Notes under the pieces: generated by a model
What the model was told of the DNA's origin: nothing
What the model saw: only the letters and a program-made list of their open reading frames with translations
Database searches by the model: none
Part shown: positions 7,676 to 16,072 of the stretch, one piece after another
Position numbering within the stretch: position 1 is the stretch's first letter
How the letters are laid out: the number at the start of each line of letters is the position of its first letter
Source of the DNA: Flavobacterium sp. Leaf82
GTDB taxonomy: Bacteria; Bacteroidota; Bacteroidia; Flavobacteriales; Flavobacteriaceae
Direction of reading: 5' to 3'
Length of the DNA: 64,000 nucleotides
NCBI RefSeq assembly: GCF_001422725.1
Contig: NZ_LMMA01000032.1
Location: 330,040-394,039, forward strand
Position numbers and translations under genes: made by a program

Positions 7676-8020
7676 TTACTTATTTAGACTCTTCAAATAT
7701 TTAATATAATTATCAAGCAGGCCTTGAATTTGCTGACTGGCAACAGGATTCGCTGAATGAACATTGAATATTAAATTTTCTAAATCAAGTCCAGATTCAT
7801 AAACGAGCCATTTTGCTGCCGCATAACCGTCTTCTGCAATGATATCATTTTCGTCTAAACCCAAATCATTATCAAAACTGATAAATTCAGGAAGTCCATT
7901 TTCTAGAATTACCTTCTTGAAATCTTGAAAATTTCTAACTACTACAAAATGATCATTGGTGAGTTTTTTGTAAACCATATTTACATCTCGAATGTCGTCA
8001 AGAAAAAGCTTGTATGTCAT
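7676..8020 (-). CDS. Cyclic-phosphate-processing receiver-like (cREC) domain protein
   Basis: A single-domain protein of 114 residues with a receiver-like fold: YKLFLDDIRD at the N terminus gives the acidic pair, FISFDNDLGLDE gives the central aspartate strand, and a Lys/Gln-rich C-terminal helix closes it. The LFLDDIR...FDNDLG pattern is that of the cREC family described in silico as processing cyclic phosphates. That activity is predicted for the family and is not shown here. There is no output domain and no kinase nearby. The gene is flanked by repeats on one side and a peptidase gene on the other. Confidence 0.7.
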   Translation of the reverse strand: MTYKLFLDDIRDVNMVYKKLTNDHFVVVRNFQDFKKVILENGLPEFISFDNDLGLDENDIIAEDGYAAAKWLVYESGLDLENLIFNVHSANPVASQQIQGLLDNYIKYLKSLNK

Positions 8021-8097
8021 TATTTGTTATTTTAAAAGATATTATTCAAACTTAATTCATCTTTATCAAAGCTCAAAACTTTAATAAAGATGCTTAT

Positions 8098-8170
8098 ATG
8101 CAAAGCTTTGCGACCTCAGCGTTTTTTCAACACAATCAAAATCAAAAACCTTGCGCTCTTTGCGGTAAAA
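8098..8170 (+). repeat. Dispersed element, first copy (CAAAGCTTTGCG type)
   Basis: CAAAGCTTTGCGACC ... TTTTTTCAACACAATCAAAATCAAAAACCTTGCG... CTCTTTGCGGTAAAA matches base by base, with drift, the block at about 10025-10107. The copies share orientation. It lies just downstream of the M14 peptidase stop. Confidence 0.6.
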
Positions 8171-8189
8171 AAAACGTTACGATTAAAAT

Positions 8190-9917
8190 CTACAAAACAC
8201 GATAAACGGGATATTGCAAATGCGCCTTTTCATAATGCACAGAATTTTTGTAAATCCAGTTTAATTGTGCTTCAGCATTTTTAGCAAATTCGCGATCGTT
8301 TTGTTTTTTAGTTTCTAATTCGGCTTTTAGGGCTGGATTTTCTTTTAGAAGTTTTGCAGCCGTATCTTCAAAAATATATTCTGAATAATGTTCTTTTTGT
8401 TGTAAAATAGGATCAAAGAAATTCCAGTTAAAGAACGAATCAACACCTTCTGGCTCAAAAGCTTCTACGAGATATTTTACGCCTTTTTGGCTTGTCGAAA
8501 CTACGTAGTCACCTTTGGCGAAAGCCATTTTTACAACTTTAGAATTTATCGTTGTATTGTAATGCAAATAATGACCTTCGTAAGCATTTTGTACGGTTTT
8601 AAAATCAGCAATTTTATAGCTTTCGACTGCTATAATTGTATCGTTTTTTAGCTGAGAATAACTAATATTGTTATTCTTCAATAAATCAATAATATTCCAG
8701 TAACCACGCGGAATGATATAAGCAGACGGAATAACAACATCTTTTACTGATTTGAATTCCTTGATATACGGAACATCTTTTTTATATGGCTTGTTTCGGT
8801 CATAATACAAGCGATTTCCTGTTGTAGCGTCGCTTTTTTTGTAACTCGCTTCATATCCTAAAAACGAAAATGTAGTTGCTTTTGTACTGTCTAATTCCCA
8901 TTTTAAAGTGTATGGTTTTTTAGGCTGATATTGCTCTAAGTTTTTCACTCGAAGCGCTTTGATTTTTTGATAATTAGCGTCTGTAAAATCCAAAGTCGAT
9001 TTGGTGTATTCGTAAGTCATTTTTACACGTTCGGCATATTTTTTCAGCATATGAGTTTCCACCACAAAACCTATCGTATTAAACAACGAAGTATAACCAG
9101 TCGTATACCGCGGACTATCTACAAACTGACCAAAACCTTTGTCTGGAGTATCTTTAAATGAATCTACATAAGGCGTCGTTTCAATCTTTTTTTGTTGTAA
9201 ATCTTTTACTAATGCCGGCATCATTTCGTTATTCAGGAAATCACCCAAAACGGTTCCCAGTTTATTATGCTGAGTCATAATATAAGTCAGTTTGTATTGA
9301 TAATCAGATCCGTTGCTTACGTGATTGTCAATAAAAACATCAGCATTTATTTTCTGAAAAATGGCAACAAAACTCTTAGTATTTCGAGTGTCAGATTTCA
9401 TTAAATCACGATTCAAATCATAGTTTCTGGCGTTTCCTCTAAAACCGTAAATTTCCGGTCCGTCCTGATTCGCTCTAGTAGTCGAATTTCGATTTAAAGC
9501 CCCGCCAATATTATAAACCGGAATCGTTACCAAAACAGTATTTTTAGGTGCTTTTAGTTTACCAATTGCCAAATCTCTGTAAAGTTGCATTGTAGCGTCG
9601 ATTCCGTCAGGTTCTCCGGCATGGATTCCGTTATTGATAAAAAGAACTGCTTTGTTTTTCTGAATTTTTTCAAAATCAAATTCCTTGTCGGGATTGTAAA
9701 CAATCATGTGCAAAGGTTCTCCGGAATCTGTTAAGCCCATTTCTTTGATCTGAATCGTTGGGAAATCATTCGCTAAAAGTTTAAAATAAGCAATAGTTTC
9801 AGCATACGAAGCCGATTGATTTCCGTTTCCTTTCTCAAAATAAGTATCGTATTTTTTATTGTTTTGTCCTAAGATTGTTAACGAAAAGAGTAGAAGTGGC
9901 AGAATGAAAAATCTCAT
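8190..9917 (-). CDS. Secreted M14-family zinc carboxypeptidase
   Basis: A 575-residue exported metallopeptidase. A signal peptide (MRFFILPLLLFSLTILGQ) is followed by the M14 catalytic domain. NNGIHAGEPDGID at about 90-102 provides the first zinc His and Glu. NARNYDLNRDLMK with the substrate-binding Arg and Asn comes next, and FIDNHVSNGSDYQY provides the second His. A long C-terminal half without motifs known to me completes it. It probably removes residues from peptides in the periplasm or outside the cell. No partner genes lie beside it. The start is supported by the signal peptide. Confidence 0.85.
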   Translation of the reverse strand: MRFFILPLLLFSLTILGQNNKKYDTYFEKGNGNQSASYAETIAYFKLLANDFPTIQIKEMGLTDSGEPLHMIVYNPDKEFDFEKIQKNKAVLFINNGIHAGEPDGIDATMQLYRDLAIGKLKAPKNTVLVTIPVYNIGGALNRNSTTRANQDGPEIYGFRGNARNYDLNRDLMKSDTRNTKSFVAIFQKINADVFIDNHVSNGSDYQYKLTYIMTQHNKLGTVLGDFLNNEMMPALVKDLQQKKIETTPYVDSFKDTPDKGFGQFVDSPRYTTGYTSLFNTIGFVVETHMLKKYAERVKMTYEYTKSTLDFTDANYQKIKALRVKNLEQYQPKKPYTLKWELDSTKATTFSFLGYEASYKKSDATTGNRLYYDRNKPYKKDVPYIKEFKSVKDVVIPSAYIIPRGYWNIIDLLKNNNISYSQLKNDTIIAVESYKIADFKTVQNAYEGHYLHYNTTINSKVVKMAFAKGDYVVSTSQKGVKYLVEAFEPEGVDSFFNWNFFDPILQQKEHYSEYIFEDTAAKLLKENPALKAELETKKQNDREFAKNAEAQLNWIYKNSVHYEKAHLQYPVYRVL

Positions 9918-9940
9918 GTTTTGGGTTTTAAATAGAGAAT

Positions 9941-9948
9941 CAAATATA
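9941..9948 (-). promoter_or_regulatory. Candidate -7 element of the M14 peptidase promoter
   Basis: TATATTTG on the minus strand, 23 bases before the peptidase ATG, fits TAnnTTTG. No convincing -33 TTG is seen at the usual spacing. Confidence 0.35.
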
Positions 9949-9954
9949 GAAATT

Positions 9955-10151
9955 TTGTTTCAGGTTTCAGGTTGAAGTGCGATCATAGTTTGTATGGATT
10001 TTTACCGCAAAGAACGCAAAGTTCACAAAGCTTTGCGAACTTTGCTTTTGTCAACATAATCTAAACACAATCAATTGTAAAAAACTTTGCACTCTTTGCA
10101 GTAAAATCTCAAAGTTGCTCTATTCGCATTTCAACCTGAAACCTGAAACAA
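9955..10151. repeat. Composite inverted repeat with an inner dispersed element
   Basis: The outer arms GTTTCAGGTTTCAGGTTGAA (9957-9976) and its complement TTCAACCTGAAACCTGAAAC (10130-10149) are an exact 20-base pair. Inside lies TTACCGCAAAGAACGCAAAG, facing CTTTGCACTCTTTGCAGTAAAA, and the second copy of the element seen at 8098-8170. Confidence 0.75.
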
Positions 10152-10180
10152 AGAAAACCTGAAACAATCAGTATTTTGAC

Positions 10181-10188
10181 TACTTTTG
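10181..10188 (+). promoter_or_regulatory. -7 element 4 bases before the helicase ATG
   Basis: TACTTTTG matches TAnnTTTG and is separated from the ATG at 10193 by CAAA only. The upstream -33 position has CTG rather than TTG, so the match is partial. Confidence 0.4.
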
Positions 10189-10192
10189 CAAA

Positions 10193-11542
10193 ATGAATAA
10201 AAATCACCATTCCAACAACATACTTTTGAATTTAGGAATCGAAAGCCTAAACGAAATGCAGGAAGTTGCTCAAGACGCAATTTTAAACGATAACAATGTA
10301 TTGCTACTTTCGCCTACAGGATCAGGAAAAACATTAGCTTTTTTACTGCCTGTTTTAGAATTATTGCAACCGGAAATCCTTTCGGTTCAATGTTTAATAT
10401 TAGTGCCTTCGCGCGAATTAGGTTTGCAGATTGAGCAGGTTTGGAAAAAAATGGGAACGCAATACAAAGTAAATATTTGTTACGGCGGACACTCGATAGA
10501 TACTGAAATTAAGAATCTTAGCAATCCTCCGGCAGTTTTAATAGGAACTCCTGGAAGAATCGCAGATCATATTGACAGAGATACTTTTCGTACAGATAAA
10601 ATCCAGACTTTAATTCTGGATGAATTTGATAAATCATTGCAATTGGGTTTTCATGAGCAAATGTCTTATATCATTGGTAAATTGACGAAGCTGAACAAAC
10701 GCGTATTGGTTTCGGCAACTTCAGATATTGAAATTCCAAGATATACAAGAGTCGTAAATCCTACAGTTTTAGATTTTATTCCGGAGCAAGAGGAGAAAAC
10801 GAATCTTTCTATGAAAATGATTGTTTCACCTTCTAAAGACAAATTAGGAAGTTTATTCAACTTGATTTGCTCTCTAAAATCACAATCGGCTATTATATTC
10901 TGTAATCATCGTGATGCGGCAGAGCGTATTAGTGATACTTTAAACGAAAAAGGAATTTACGCTACGTATTATCATGGCGGAATGGATCAGGATGAACGTG
11001 AACGTGCTTTGATTCAGTTTAGAAACGGAAGTATGAGTTACTTAATCACGACAGATTTAGCGGCTCGTGGATTGGATATTCCGGAAATGAAACACGTAAT
11101 TCATTATCATTTACCTCTAAAAGAAGACGAATTCACACATCGTAATGGTCGTACAGCGCGTATGCAAGCTTCTGGAACGGCGTATATTATTATTCATGAA
11201 AGTGAAAAACAATTAGATTATATTGATTACGGAATGGAAGTCTTAAAAGTTGAGAACGCTACAACTTTACCAAAACCGCCAGAATTTCAAACTATTTATA
11301 TTAGTGGCGGAAAGAAAACAAAACTAAATAAAATTGATATTGTTGGTTTCTTTTCTCAAAAAGGAAAACTGGAAAAAGGCGATTTAGGCTTGATCGAGGT
11401 AAAAGATTTTATTTCGTTTGCTGCTGTAAAATTCAATAAGGTAAAAGACTTGCTTCATAATATTAAAGATGAGAAAATGAAAGGCAAGAAATTTAAGATT
11501 GAAGTTGCCCGTAAAGTGGTAAAAAAGGAAGAGGAGAAATAA
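10193..11542 (+). CDS. DEAD-box RNA helicase (DbpA-like, DEFD variant)
   Basis: A 449-residue superfamily 2 helicase. Visible motifs: SPTGSGKT (motif I) near 41-48, PSRELGLQ (Ia), GTPGRIADH (Ib), LILDEFDK (motif II with DEFD instead of DEAD), SATSD (III), ARGLDIP (V) and HRNGRTARM (VI). The C terminus, about 368-445, has TIYISGGKKTKLNKIDIVGFF...GLIEVKDFISFAAV, which fits the DbpA RNA-binding domain. That suggests a role in ribosomal RNA remodelling, an inference from the E. coli DbpA family. It is monocistronic with a possible leaderless start. Confidence 0.9.
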   Translation: MNKNHHSNNILLNLGIESLNEMQEVAQDAILNDNNVLLLSPTGSGKTLAFLLPVLELLQPEILSVQCLILVPSRELGLQIEQVWKKMGTQYKVNICYGGHSIDTEIKNLSNPPAVLIGTPGRIADHIDRDTFRTDKIQTLILDEFDKSLQLGFHEQMSYIIGKLTKLNKRVLVSATSDIEIPRYTRVVNPTVLDFIPEQEEKTNLSMKMIVSPSKDKLGSLFNLICSLKSQSAIIFCNHRDAAERISDTLNEKGIYATYYHGGMDQDERERALIQFRNGSMSYLITTDLAARGLDIPEMKHVIHYHLPLKEDEFTHRNGRTARMQASGTAYIIIHESEKQLDYIDYGMEVLKVENATTLPKPPEFQTIYISGGKKTKLNKIDIVGFFSQKGKLEKGDLGLIEVKDFISFAAVKFNKVKDLLHNIKDEKMKGKKFKIEVARKVVKKEEEK

Positions 11543-11737
11543 TATTTTTTTAAATTTTATTTAGGTTTAGAATAACCTTTTAATTTTTTTGTCGCAAATC
11601 TTTGTCATTAATGCACTTTTATATAGTTTAAAAGCGAGTATTGTGGTGAAAAAATCAGGATTTTATGACGTTTTAGAGCCTTTAAATTTATGGTTTTACA
11701 TTATTTTGATTATAAGTTTTACAGGTTGAATTAAGTT

Positions 11738-11764
11738 TTAATTTATTGAAATTCAATAAATTAA
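11738..11764. promoter_or_regulatory. 27-base perfect palindrome, operator-like, in a 357-base intergenic gap
   Basis: TTAATTTATTGAA, a central A, and TTCAATAAATTAA form a perfect palindrome. The direct repeats TTACAGGTTG lie on either side (about 11719 and 11765). The rest of 11543-11899 is AT-rich and holds nothing else I recognise. The site is 135 bases upstream of the 11900 gene. Confidence 0.5.
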
Positions 11765-11899
11765 TTACAGGTTGTTATAGTCGTAAAACGGTTTTAAAAT
11801 AACTTCTTAATCTATTGTTAATAAATTAACGGCTAAGACTTTAATTTATCATATTTTCTGCGTTTCTTGTGCCCGTAAATAATAAACCCCAAATTAATT

Positions 11900-12346
11900 A
11901 TGAAAAGAATTATTACGATTGCTATTTTGATGTTTAGTTTTGTGTCTTTTGCACAAATCAAAGTTCTTGAAACCGTTCCAGTTGAAAGATTAGGAAAAGT
12001 AAATAACAACTATATTCAAAAAATAGGAGATGAGTATACTGTTTATTATACTAGTATTCAAAATGATGACGAATCTTCAAGCTTAAGAAAATTTACATTT
12101 AAAAATGTAAATAATGATTATAATAGCCTTTACAGCATTATTGTAAACGGTTTTACTGCAAGCCCTTTATATGATATTAAATTAGAATTACCTAATAACT
12201 ATATTTGGTTGCATTACACAGGAAGTGTACTTCCTGAGAAAGCTACAGTTCAGTTTATGGTTTCCTCTAAAGAAGCTTCTTCTGCTACAAGCAGTGTTTC
12301 TGAGCCATTTGTAAAAGATCAGATCAATAAATTATTTCAAAAATAA
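11900..12346 (+). CDS. Secreted protein of unknown function
   Basis: A 148-residue protein with a clear signal peptide (MKRIITIAILMFSFVSFAQ, cleavage after SFAQ) and a mature part of about 129 residues rich in beta-strand residues. I recognise no family. The mature part has YTVYYTSIQNDDES and a Ser-rich segment before the end. It is monocistronic, preceded by a long AT-rich gap with a palindrome and followed by a terminator. It could be periplasmic or outer-membrane associated; there is no lipobox. Confidence 0.75.
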   Translation: MKRIITIAILMFSFVSFAQIKVLETVPVERLGKVNNNYIQKIGDEYTVYYTSIQNDDESSSLRKFTFKNVNNDYNSLYSIIVNGFTASPLYDIKLELPNNYIWLHYTGSVLPEKATVQFMVSSKEASSATSSVSEPFVKDQINKLFQK

Positions 12347-12416
12347 TTTTTAGTTTCAGGTTTCAGGTTTAATTTGTTTCAAGTTATATCTTTGTCATGA
12401 AACATTAAATAATATT

Positions 12417-12452
12417 AAAAAAGGCTATACAATTTTGAATAGCCTTTTTTTT
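12417..12452 (+). terminator. Terminator after the secreted protein gene
   Basis: AAAAAGGCTAT and ATAGCCTTTTTTTT form a stem with the loop ACAATTTTGA, ending in a T run. Confidence 0.8.
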
Positions 12453-12527
12453 AGTTTACAGTTTTTTGTCTCAGTTTTTAGTTTGTTGCGACAACTGCGA
12501 CTGAAAACTGAATACTGTGACTGATAT

Positions 12528-13106
12528 TTATATTTTCTTCACGTATTGTGTGATAATTACAATTTGCTGACCATCGACTTTTCCTTCGATATATTCGGCA
12601 TTTTCGTGATCTAAACGAATATTACGAACAGCAGTTCCTTGTTTGGCAACCATGCTTGATCCTTTTACTTTAAGATCTTTAATTAAAACCACAGAATCTC
12701 CGTGGTCTAAAATTACTCCATTACTATCACGGTGAATGATTTTGTTTTCGTCATCTTCGCCTTCGCCTGTTGCTTGTGCCCATGCGAGTGTATCTTCGTC
12801 TAAATACATCATGTCAAGTAATTCCTGAGGCCATCCAGAAGCACGCAAACGGCTTAACATTCTCCAGGCAACAACTTGTACGGCAACATTTTCATTCCAC
12901 ATACTGTCATTAAGACATCTCCAGTGATTTAAATCTACATTATCCGGGTTTTCAATTTGGTCAATACACGTATTACACGCTAAAATACTTTCGTCAAGTC
13001 CGCCTTTTTGAGTTGGCAATACCTGATATACTTTTAGGTTTTCTTCGGCTCCACAAAGTTCACATTTAGATCCGCTACGTTTGTTTAATTCTCTTTCGAT
13101 GCTCAT
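12528..13106 (-). CDS. phnA: PhnA-domain zinc-ribbon protein
   Basis: A 192-residue PhnA-like protein. The N terminus has zinc-binding CELCG (18-22) and CNTC near 44-47. The C-terminal third (RDSNGVILDHGDSVVLIKDLKVKGSSMVAKQGT onward) is the PhnA domain. The middle, about 60-115, is specific to the longer Bacteroidota form. Despite the historical name, the family is not a phosphonate transporter component and its true role is unclear. No phn genes are nearby. It is a single gene, read toward the terminator of its convergent neighbour. Confidence 0.85.
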   Translation of the reverse strand: MSIERELNKRSGSKCELCGAEENLKVYQVLPTQKGGLDESILACNTCIDQIENPDNVDLNHWRCLNDSMWNENVAVQVVAWRMLSRLRASGWPQELLDMMYLDEDTLAWAQATGEGEDDENKIIHRDSNGVILDHGDSVVLIKDLKVKGSSMVAKQGTAVRNIRLDHENAEYIEGKVDGQQIVIITQYVKKI

Positions 13107-13216
13107 TATTTGGTGTTTATTTTAAAATGCGAAATTACTTATAATTTGATTGGCTTGCAAGTTTATGTTTTGGCGTGGTTTTGCACCACGGATTTTGCTG
13201 GTTGAAACGGATTTTT

Positions 13217-13303
13217 GTCATTGCGAGGGACGAAGCAATCTCATTTGCTGGATTCTAACCAGAACGAAATTAGTAGTGTGTTTGCTTCGTTCCTCGCAAT
13301 GAC
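13217..13303. repeat. Dispersed hairpin element (GTCATTGCGAGGGACGAAGC type)
   Basis: GTCATTGCGAGGGACGAAGC at 13217-13236 is nearly complementary to the arm ending TTCCTCGCAATGAC at 13303, across a loop of about 45 bases. It is a widespread Bacteroidota intergenic repeat. It lies between coaD and phnA. Confidence 0.7.
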
Positions 13304-13316
13304 TTTGTGTGGGTTG

Positions 13317-13775
13317 TTATTTCTTCACTCGAACCGCATCCGGAACCAGCATTTCGTATTCGCCGCCATGACGCAATACATCACGAACTATACTCGAACT
13401 AATAAATGAGGTACTTGCTGCTGTTAATAGAAATACGGTTTCTATTTTAGATAGTTTTCTGTTAGTGTGAGCAATGGCTTTTTCGAATTCGAAATCGGCA
13501 GGATTGCGCAAACCTCTTAAAATGAAATTGGCCTTTAATTTTTTTGCCAAATCAATTGTCAATCCTTCGTAAGTAATAACAGAAATTTTAGGTTCGTCTT
13601 TGAAAGTTTCTTCTATAAAACGTTTTCTTTCTTCGAGTGAAAACATATACTTTTTTTCGGCATTGACACCAATAGCGATTACAATTTCATCAAATAAAGG
13701 AATTCCTCTTTTAATGATATCCTCGTGTCCTAATGTAATTGGGTCAAATGATCCCGGAAATATGGCTTTTCTCAT
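13317..13775 (-). CDS. coaD: Phosphopantetheine adenylyltransferase
   Basis: Transfers AMP from ATP to 4-phosphopantetheine in the penultimate step of coenzyme A synthesis. The start MRKAIFPGSFDPITLGHEDI holds the nucleotide-binding TLGH motif. RGLRNPADFEFE and the late SSSIVRD motif complete the family signature. I use the ATG at 13775 (152 residues). A start 7 codons upstream is in frame, but the family begins at MRKAIFPGSF. It lies 43 bases downstream of the YetF gene on the same strand. Confidence 0.95.
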   Translation of the reverse strand: MRKAIFPGSFDPITLGHEDIIKRGIPLFDEIVIAIGVNAEKKYMFSLEERKRFIEETFKDEPKISVITYEGLTIDLAKKLKANFILRGLRNPADFEFEKAIAHTNRKLSKIETVFLLTAASTSFISSSIVRDVLRHGGEYEMLVPDAVRVKK

Positions 13776-13817
13776 TTTTTTTCTTTTAAGATTCAAAAGC
13801 TTTTTTTGAATTGATTT

Positions 13818-14510
13818 TTAAGTAATCCTTTTTGTGTTTATTGCCGGAACCCATTCGTCTTTTTTGCAGACTTCGCATTTTGCAGTTCCCGATTTTTGTT
13901 CTTCGGTATGGCCACAAAAAGTACAGGCATGTATGCCGTCATTTTCAATAATTTTGCTTTTTTTATTAAATGCTGCTGGCAAAATTGGTAATCCGTATTT
14001 TATTTCGTGATCTTCATAAAAGAACACGCTTATTTCTCCGCTTGTTTCTATAAAAGCATGTTTTACCTGACCAAGATGTTCTATAGATTTTATACGAAGC
14101 TCAGAGAAAAACTCATCTTGCGCGAGGCTTTCTTTTTTGAAAGTCGCAATAGAAAATTTACCATTATTGATCAAACATTCGGTTTTGCCTTCGATAAATT
14201 CTTCAAATTTTTTGCTTTTTCCGGTAAGCCAGGTTACAGAACGGTATAAAATAATAATTACCGTAAAAACGATTGCAGCCGGAACAATACCCACATCTTC
14301 ATAAAACATTGGGTCTCCTGCGGCGGATCCTAATGCAATTATAATTACGGTTTCGAAAATCGATAATTGTTTTACACCTCGTTTTCCTGCTAACTTTAAG
14401 GTGAGCAGTAAAATGATGAACATAACTGTAGAACGAAATATTACTTCCAGAGCAAAGTTTGCGGGAAGGTTATTGTAAAAAAGTCTATTCCATTCGAATA
14501 TTTCTTTCAT
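13818..14510 (-). CDS. YetF/DUF421-family membrane protein with C-terminal zinc ribbon
   Basis: A 230-residue membrane protein. Three transmembrane segments (about 28-44, 52-66 and 76-92) are followed by the cytosolic DUF421 (YetF) domain with EGKTECLINNGKFS and ELRIKSIEHLGQVKHAFIETSGEISVF. The C terminus adds CTFCGHTEEQKSGTAKCEVC, a four-cysteine zinc-ribbon-like knuckle at about 196-215. Such a tail is not part of the Bacillus YetF proteins I know. The molecular function of the family is unsettled. It may be cotranscribed with coaD. Confidence 0.8.
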   Translation of the reverse strand: MKEIFEWNRLFYNNLPANFALEVIFRSTVMFIILLLTLKLAGKRGVKQLSIFETVIIIALGSAAGDPMFYEDVGIVPAAIVFTVIIILYRSVTWLTGKSKKFEEFIEGKTECLINNGKFSIATFKKESLAQDEFFSELRIKSIEHLGQVKHAFIETSGEISVFFYEDHEIKYGLPILPAAFNKKSKIIENDGIHACTFCGHTEEQKSGTAKCEVCKKDEWVPAINTKRIT

Positions 14511-14583
14511 TTTTTTTAAGGTGTTAAGGTGCTGAGAGATTAACGTGCTAAGTTTGGTCGGTTAAGGATCATTTGTGGTTTGC

Positions 14584-14619
14584 TCACTTTGCGGGACTTC
14601 GACTTCGCTCAGTCTGACA
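14584..14619. repeat. Solo arm of a dispersed repeat
   Basis: CACTTTGCGGGACTTCGACT and the following TCGCTCAGTCTGACAA match the right arm of the inverted repeat at 15755-15830, but no left arm is present here. Confidence 0.5.
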
Positions 14620-14638
14620 ATACTTTGTGGTTAAAAAA

Positions 14639-14678
14639 AAGGTTCTGAGATCTTAGTAACTTAGTATCTCAGAACCTT
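14639..14678 (-). terminator. Terminator after ddl
   Basis: AAGGTTCTGAGAT (14639-14651) pairs exactly with ATCTCAGAACCTT (14666-14678), 8 bases beyond the ddl stop. On the minus strand it is followed by a run of T. Confidence 0.75.
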
Positions 14679-14686
14679 AGTATCTT

Positions 14687-15658
14687 TTAAGAAAGCGCTA
14701 ACTCAATCGCATTGGTGAATAAATCTTCAAGAGAAATTCCGGCAGCTTTTGCTTGTTGCGGGATTAAACTTTCGGTTGTTAAACCCGGAATTGTGTTCAT
14801 CTCCAGCATATATGGTTCGTTGTCTACAATGATGAATTCGCTTCTTGAGAATCCTTTCATTTTTAAGACTTCGTAAGCACGTTTGGCAGTTTCTCCTACT
14901 TTTTGTGTTAGCTCATCTGAGATTCTTGCTGGCGTAATTTCTTGTGATTTCCCTTCGTATTTGGCTTCGTAATCAAAGAAATCATTGTCTGAAACAATTT
15001 CGGTGATGGGTAAAACCTTAATTTCGCCTTGGTAATTTATTACTCCAACAGAAACTTCGGTTCCGTCAAGGAAACTTTCGATGATGATTTCGTTATCTTC
15101 TTTGTAAGCTACTTCGATAGCAATTGGTAATTCGGCTTCTGATTTTACTTTTGAAATTCCGAAACTAGAACCTGCTTTGTTTGGTTTTACGAAACATGGC
15201 AGACCAACTTTTTTAACGATTTCGGCTGTATTTATAACATCACCTTTATTTAGGTAATAAGAGATTGCTGTTTTGATTCCGTATGGTTTTAAAACCGATA
15301 ATAAATCACGTTTATTAAAAGTTAATGCAGCTTGGTAATAATCGCAAGACGATTGCGGAATCCCTAATAATTCGAAATAAGCCTGCATTAATCCGTCTTC
15401 GCCCGGAGTTCCGTGAATGGCATTGAAAACACAGTCGAAAGTAATTTTTTGATCGTTTACGGTTACTGAGAAATCGTTTCTGTCAATTGAAAACTCAGCG
15501 TTATTTTCGTCTACATAAACCCACTTTTCTTTAAAAATATGAATACGGAATCCGTTGTATTTTGTTTTGTCAAGATATTGGTAAACAACGTTTCCGCTGA
15601 TAAGCGAAATTTTGTATTCGCTTGAATATCCGCCCATGATAATGGCTATGTTTTTCAT
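14687..15658 (-). CDS. ddl: D-alanine--D-alanine ligase
   Basis: Joins two D-alanines with ATP to make the dipeptide at the end of the peptidoglycan stem peptide. 323 residues, as usual. It starts NIAIIMGGYSSEYKISLISG, then has HGTPGEDG at about 87-94, PCFVKPNKAGSSFGISKV in the ATP-grasp region, IIESFLDGTEVSVGVI, and the metal-binding end EMNTIPGLTTESLIPQQ. All catalytic parts are intact. It is alone on the minus strand and divergent from the PASTA gene, across a gap filled with repeats. Confidence 0.95.
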   Translation of the reverse strand: MKNIAIIMGGYSSEYKISLISGNVVYQYLDKTKYNGFRIHIFKEKWVYVDENNAEFSIDRNDFSVTVNDQKITFDCVFNAIHGTPGEDGLMQAYFELLGIPQSSCDYYQAALTFNKRDLLSVLKPYGIKTAISYYLNKGDVINTAEIVKKVGLPCFVKPNKAGSSFGISKVKSEAELPIAIEVAYKEDNEIIIESFLDGTEVSVGVINYQGEIKVLPITEIVSDNDFFDYEAKYEGKSQEITPARISDELTQKVGETAKRAYEVLKMKGFSRSEFIIVDNEPYMLEMNTIPGLTTESLIPQQAKAAGISLEDLFTNAIELALS

Positions 15659-15754
15659 TCTGTATTTTTGTTTAAAGTTTTATTTTGTTTCAGGTTTCAG
15701 GATTTTTGCCCTGAATTCCACGAAGTTTTATTACTTGTTTTTTATTCGTTTTGT

Positions 15755-15830
15755 TTGTCAGACTGAGCGGAGTCGAAGTTACTTATGCTGAATCACTTTG
15801 CGGGACTTCGACTCCGCTCAGTCTGACAAA
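15755..15830. repeat. Inverted repeat (GTCAGACTGAGCGGAGTCGA type)
   Basis: GTCAGACTGAGCGGAGTCGA at 15757-15776 is matched by the complement TCGACTCCGCTCAGTCTGAC at 15808-15827, exactly 20 bases with a short spacer. One arm also occurs alone at 14584. Confidence 0.85.
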
Positions 15831-15877
15831 ATTGTGAAGAGAGTTTTAAAATATCTTCATGAAACCTAAATCTCTAG

Positions 15878-15965
15878 CCCTGATGGAAGCGGCATCCTTT
15901 TTCTTGCTTCTTTAGCAAGGAAAAGATAAAGCGTACAGCAGGAAATAGCTCCTGAAAATTATCCT
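15878..15965 (+). repeat. REP-like dispersed element (TAGCCCTGATGGAAGCGG type)
   Basis: TAGCCCTGATGGAAGCGGCA, CCTTTT, a variable stem (TTGCT ... AGCAA), AAAAGATAAAGCG and CAGCAGGAAATAGCTCCTGA. The same order occurs at 31978-32070 on the same strand and at 51793-51903 on the opposite strand, while the inner stem differs between copies. Confidence 0.75.
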
Positions 15966-16044
15966 CCGACTTCACTCAGGATGACAATCATGCGACTTTC
16001 TTGTTTAAAACAAAATTATCATTTTTTTTGAAACGAAATAGCTT

Positions 16045-16052
16045 TATCTTTG
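16045..16052 (+). promoter_or_regulatory. -7 element of the PASTA-rluD promoter
   Basis: TATCTTTG is a full consensus match 20 bases before the ATG at 16073. It lies inside the upstream extension of the frame, which argues for the 16073 start. Confidence 0.5.
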
Positions 16053-16072
16053 CCACAACTAAAAATAAATTT

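Noticed and set aside
13215..13409. 64-codon plus-strand frame
   Set aside because: It covers the dispersed hairpin and the end of coaD in antisense.
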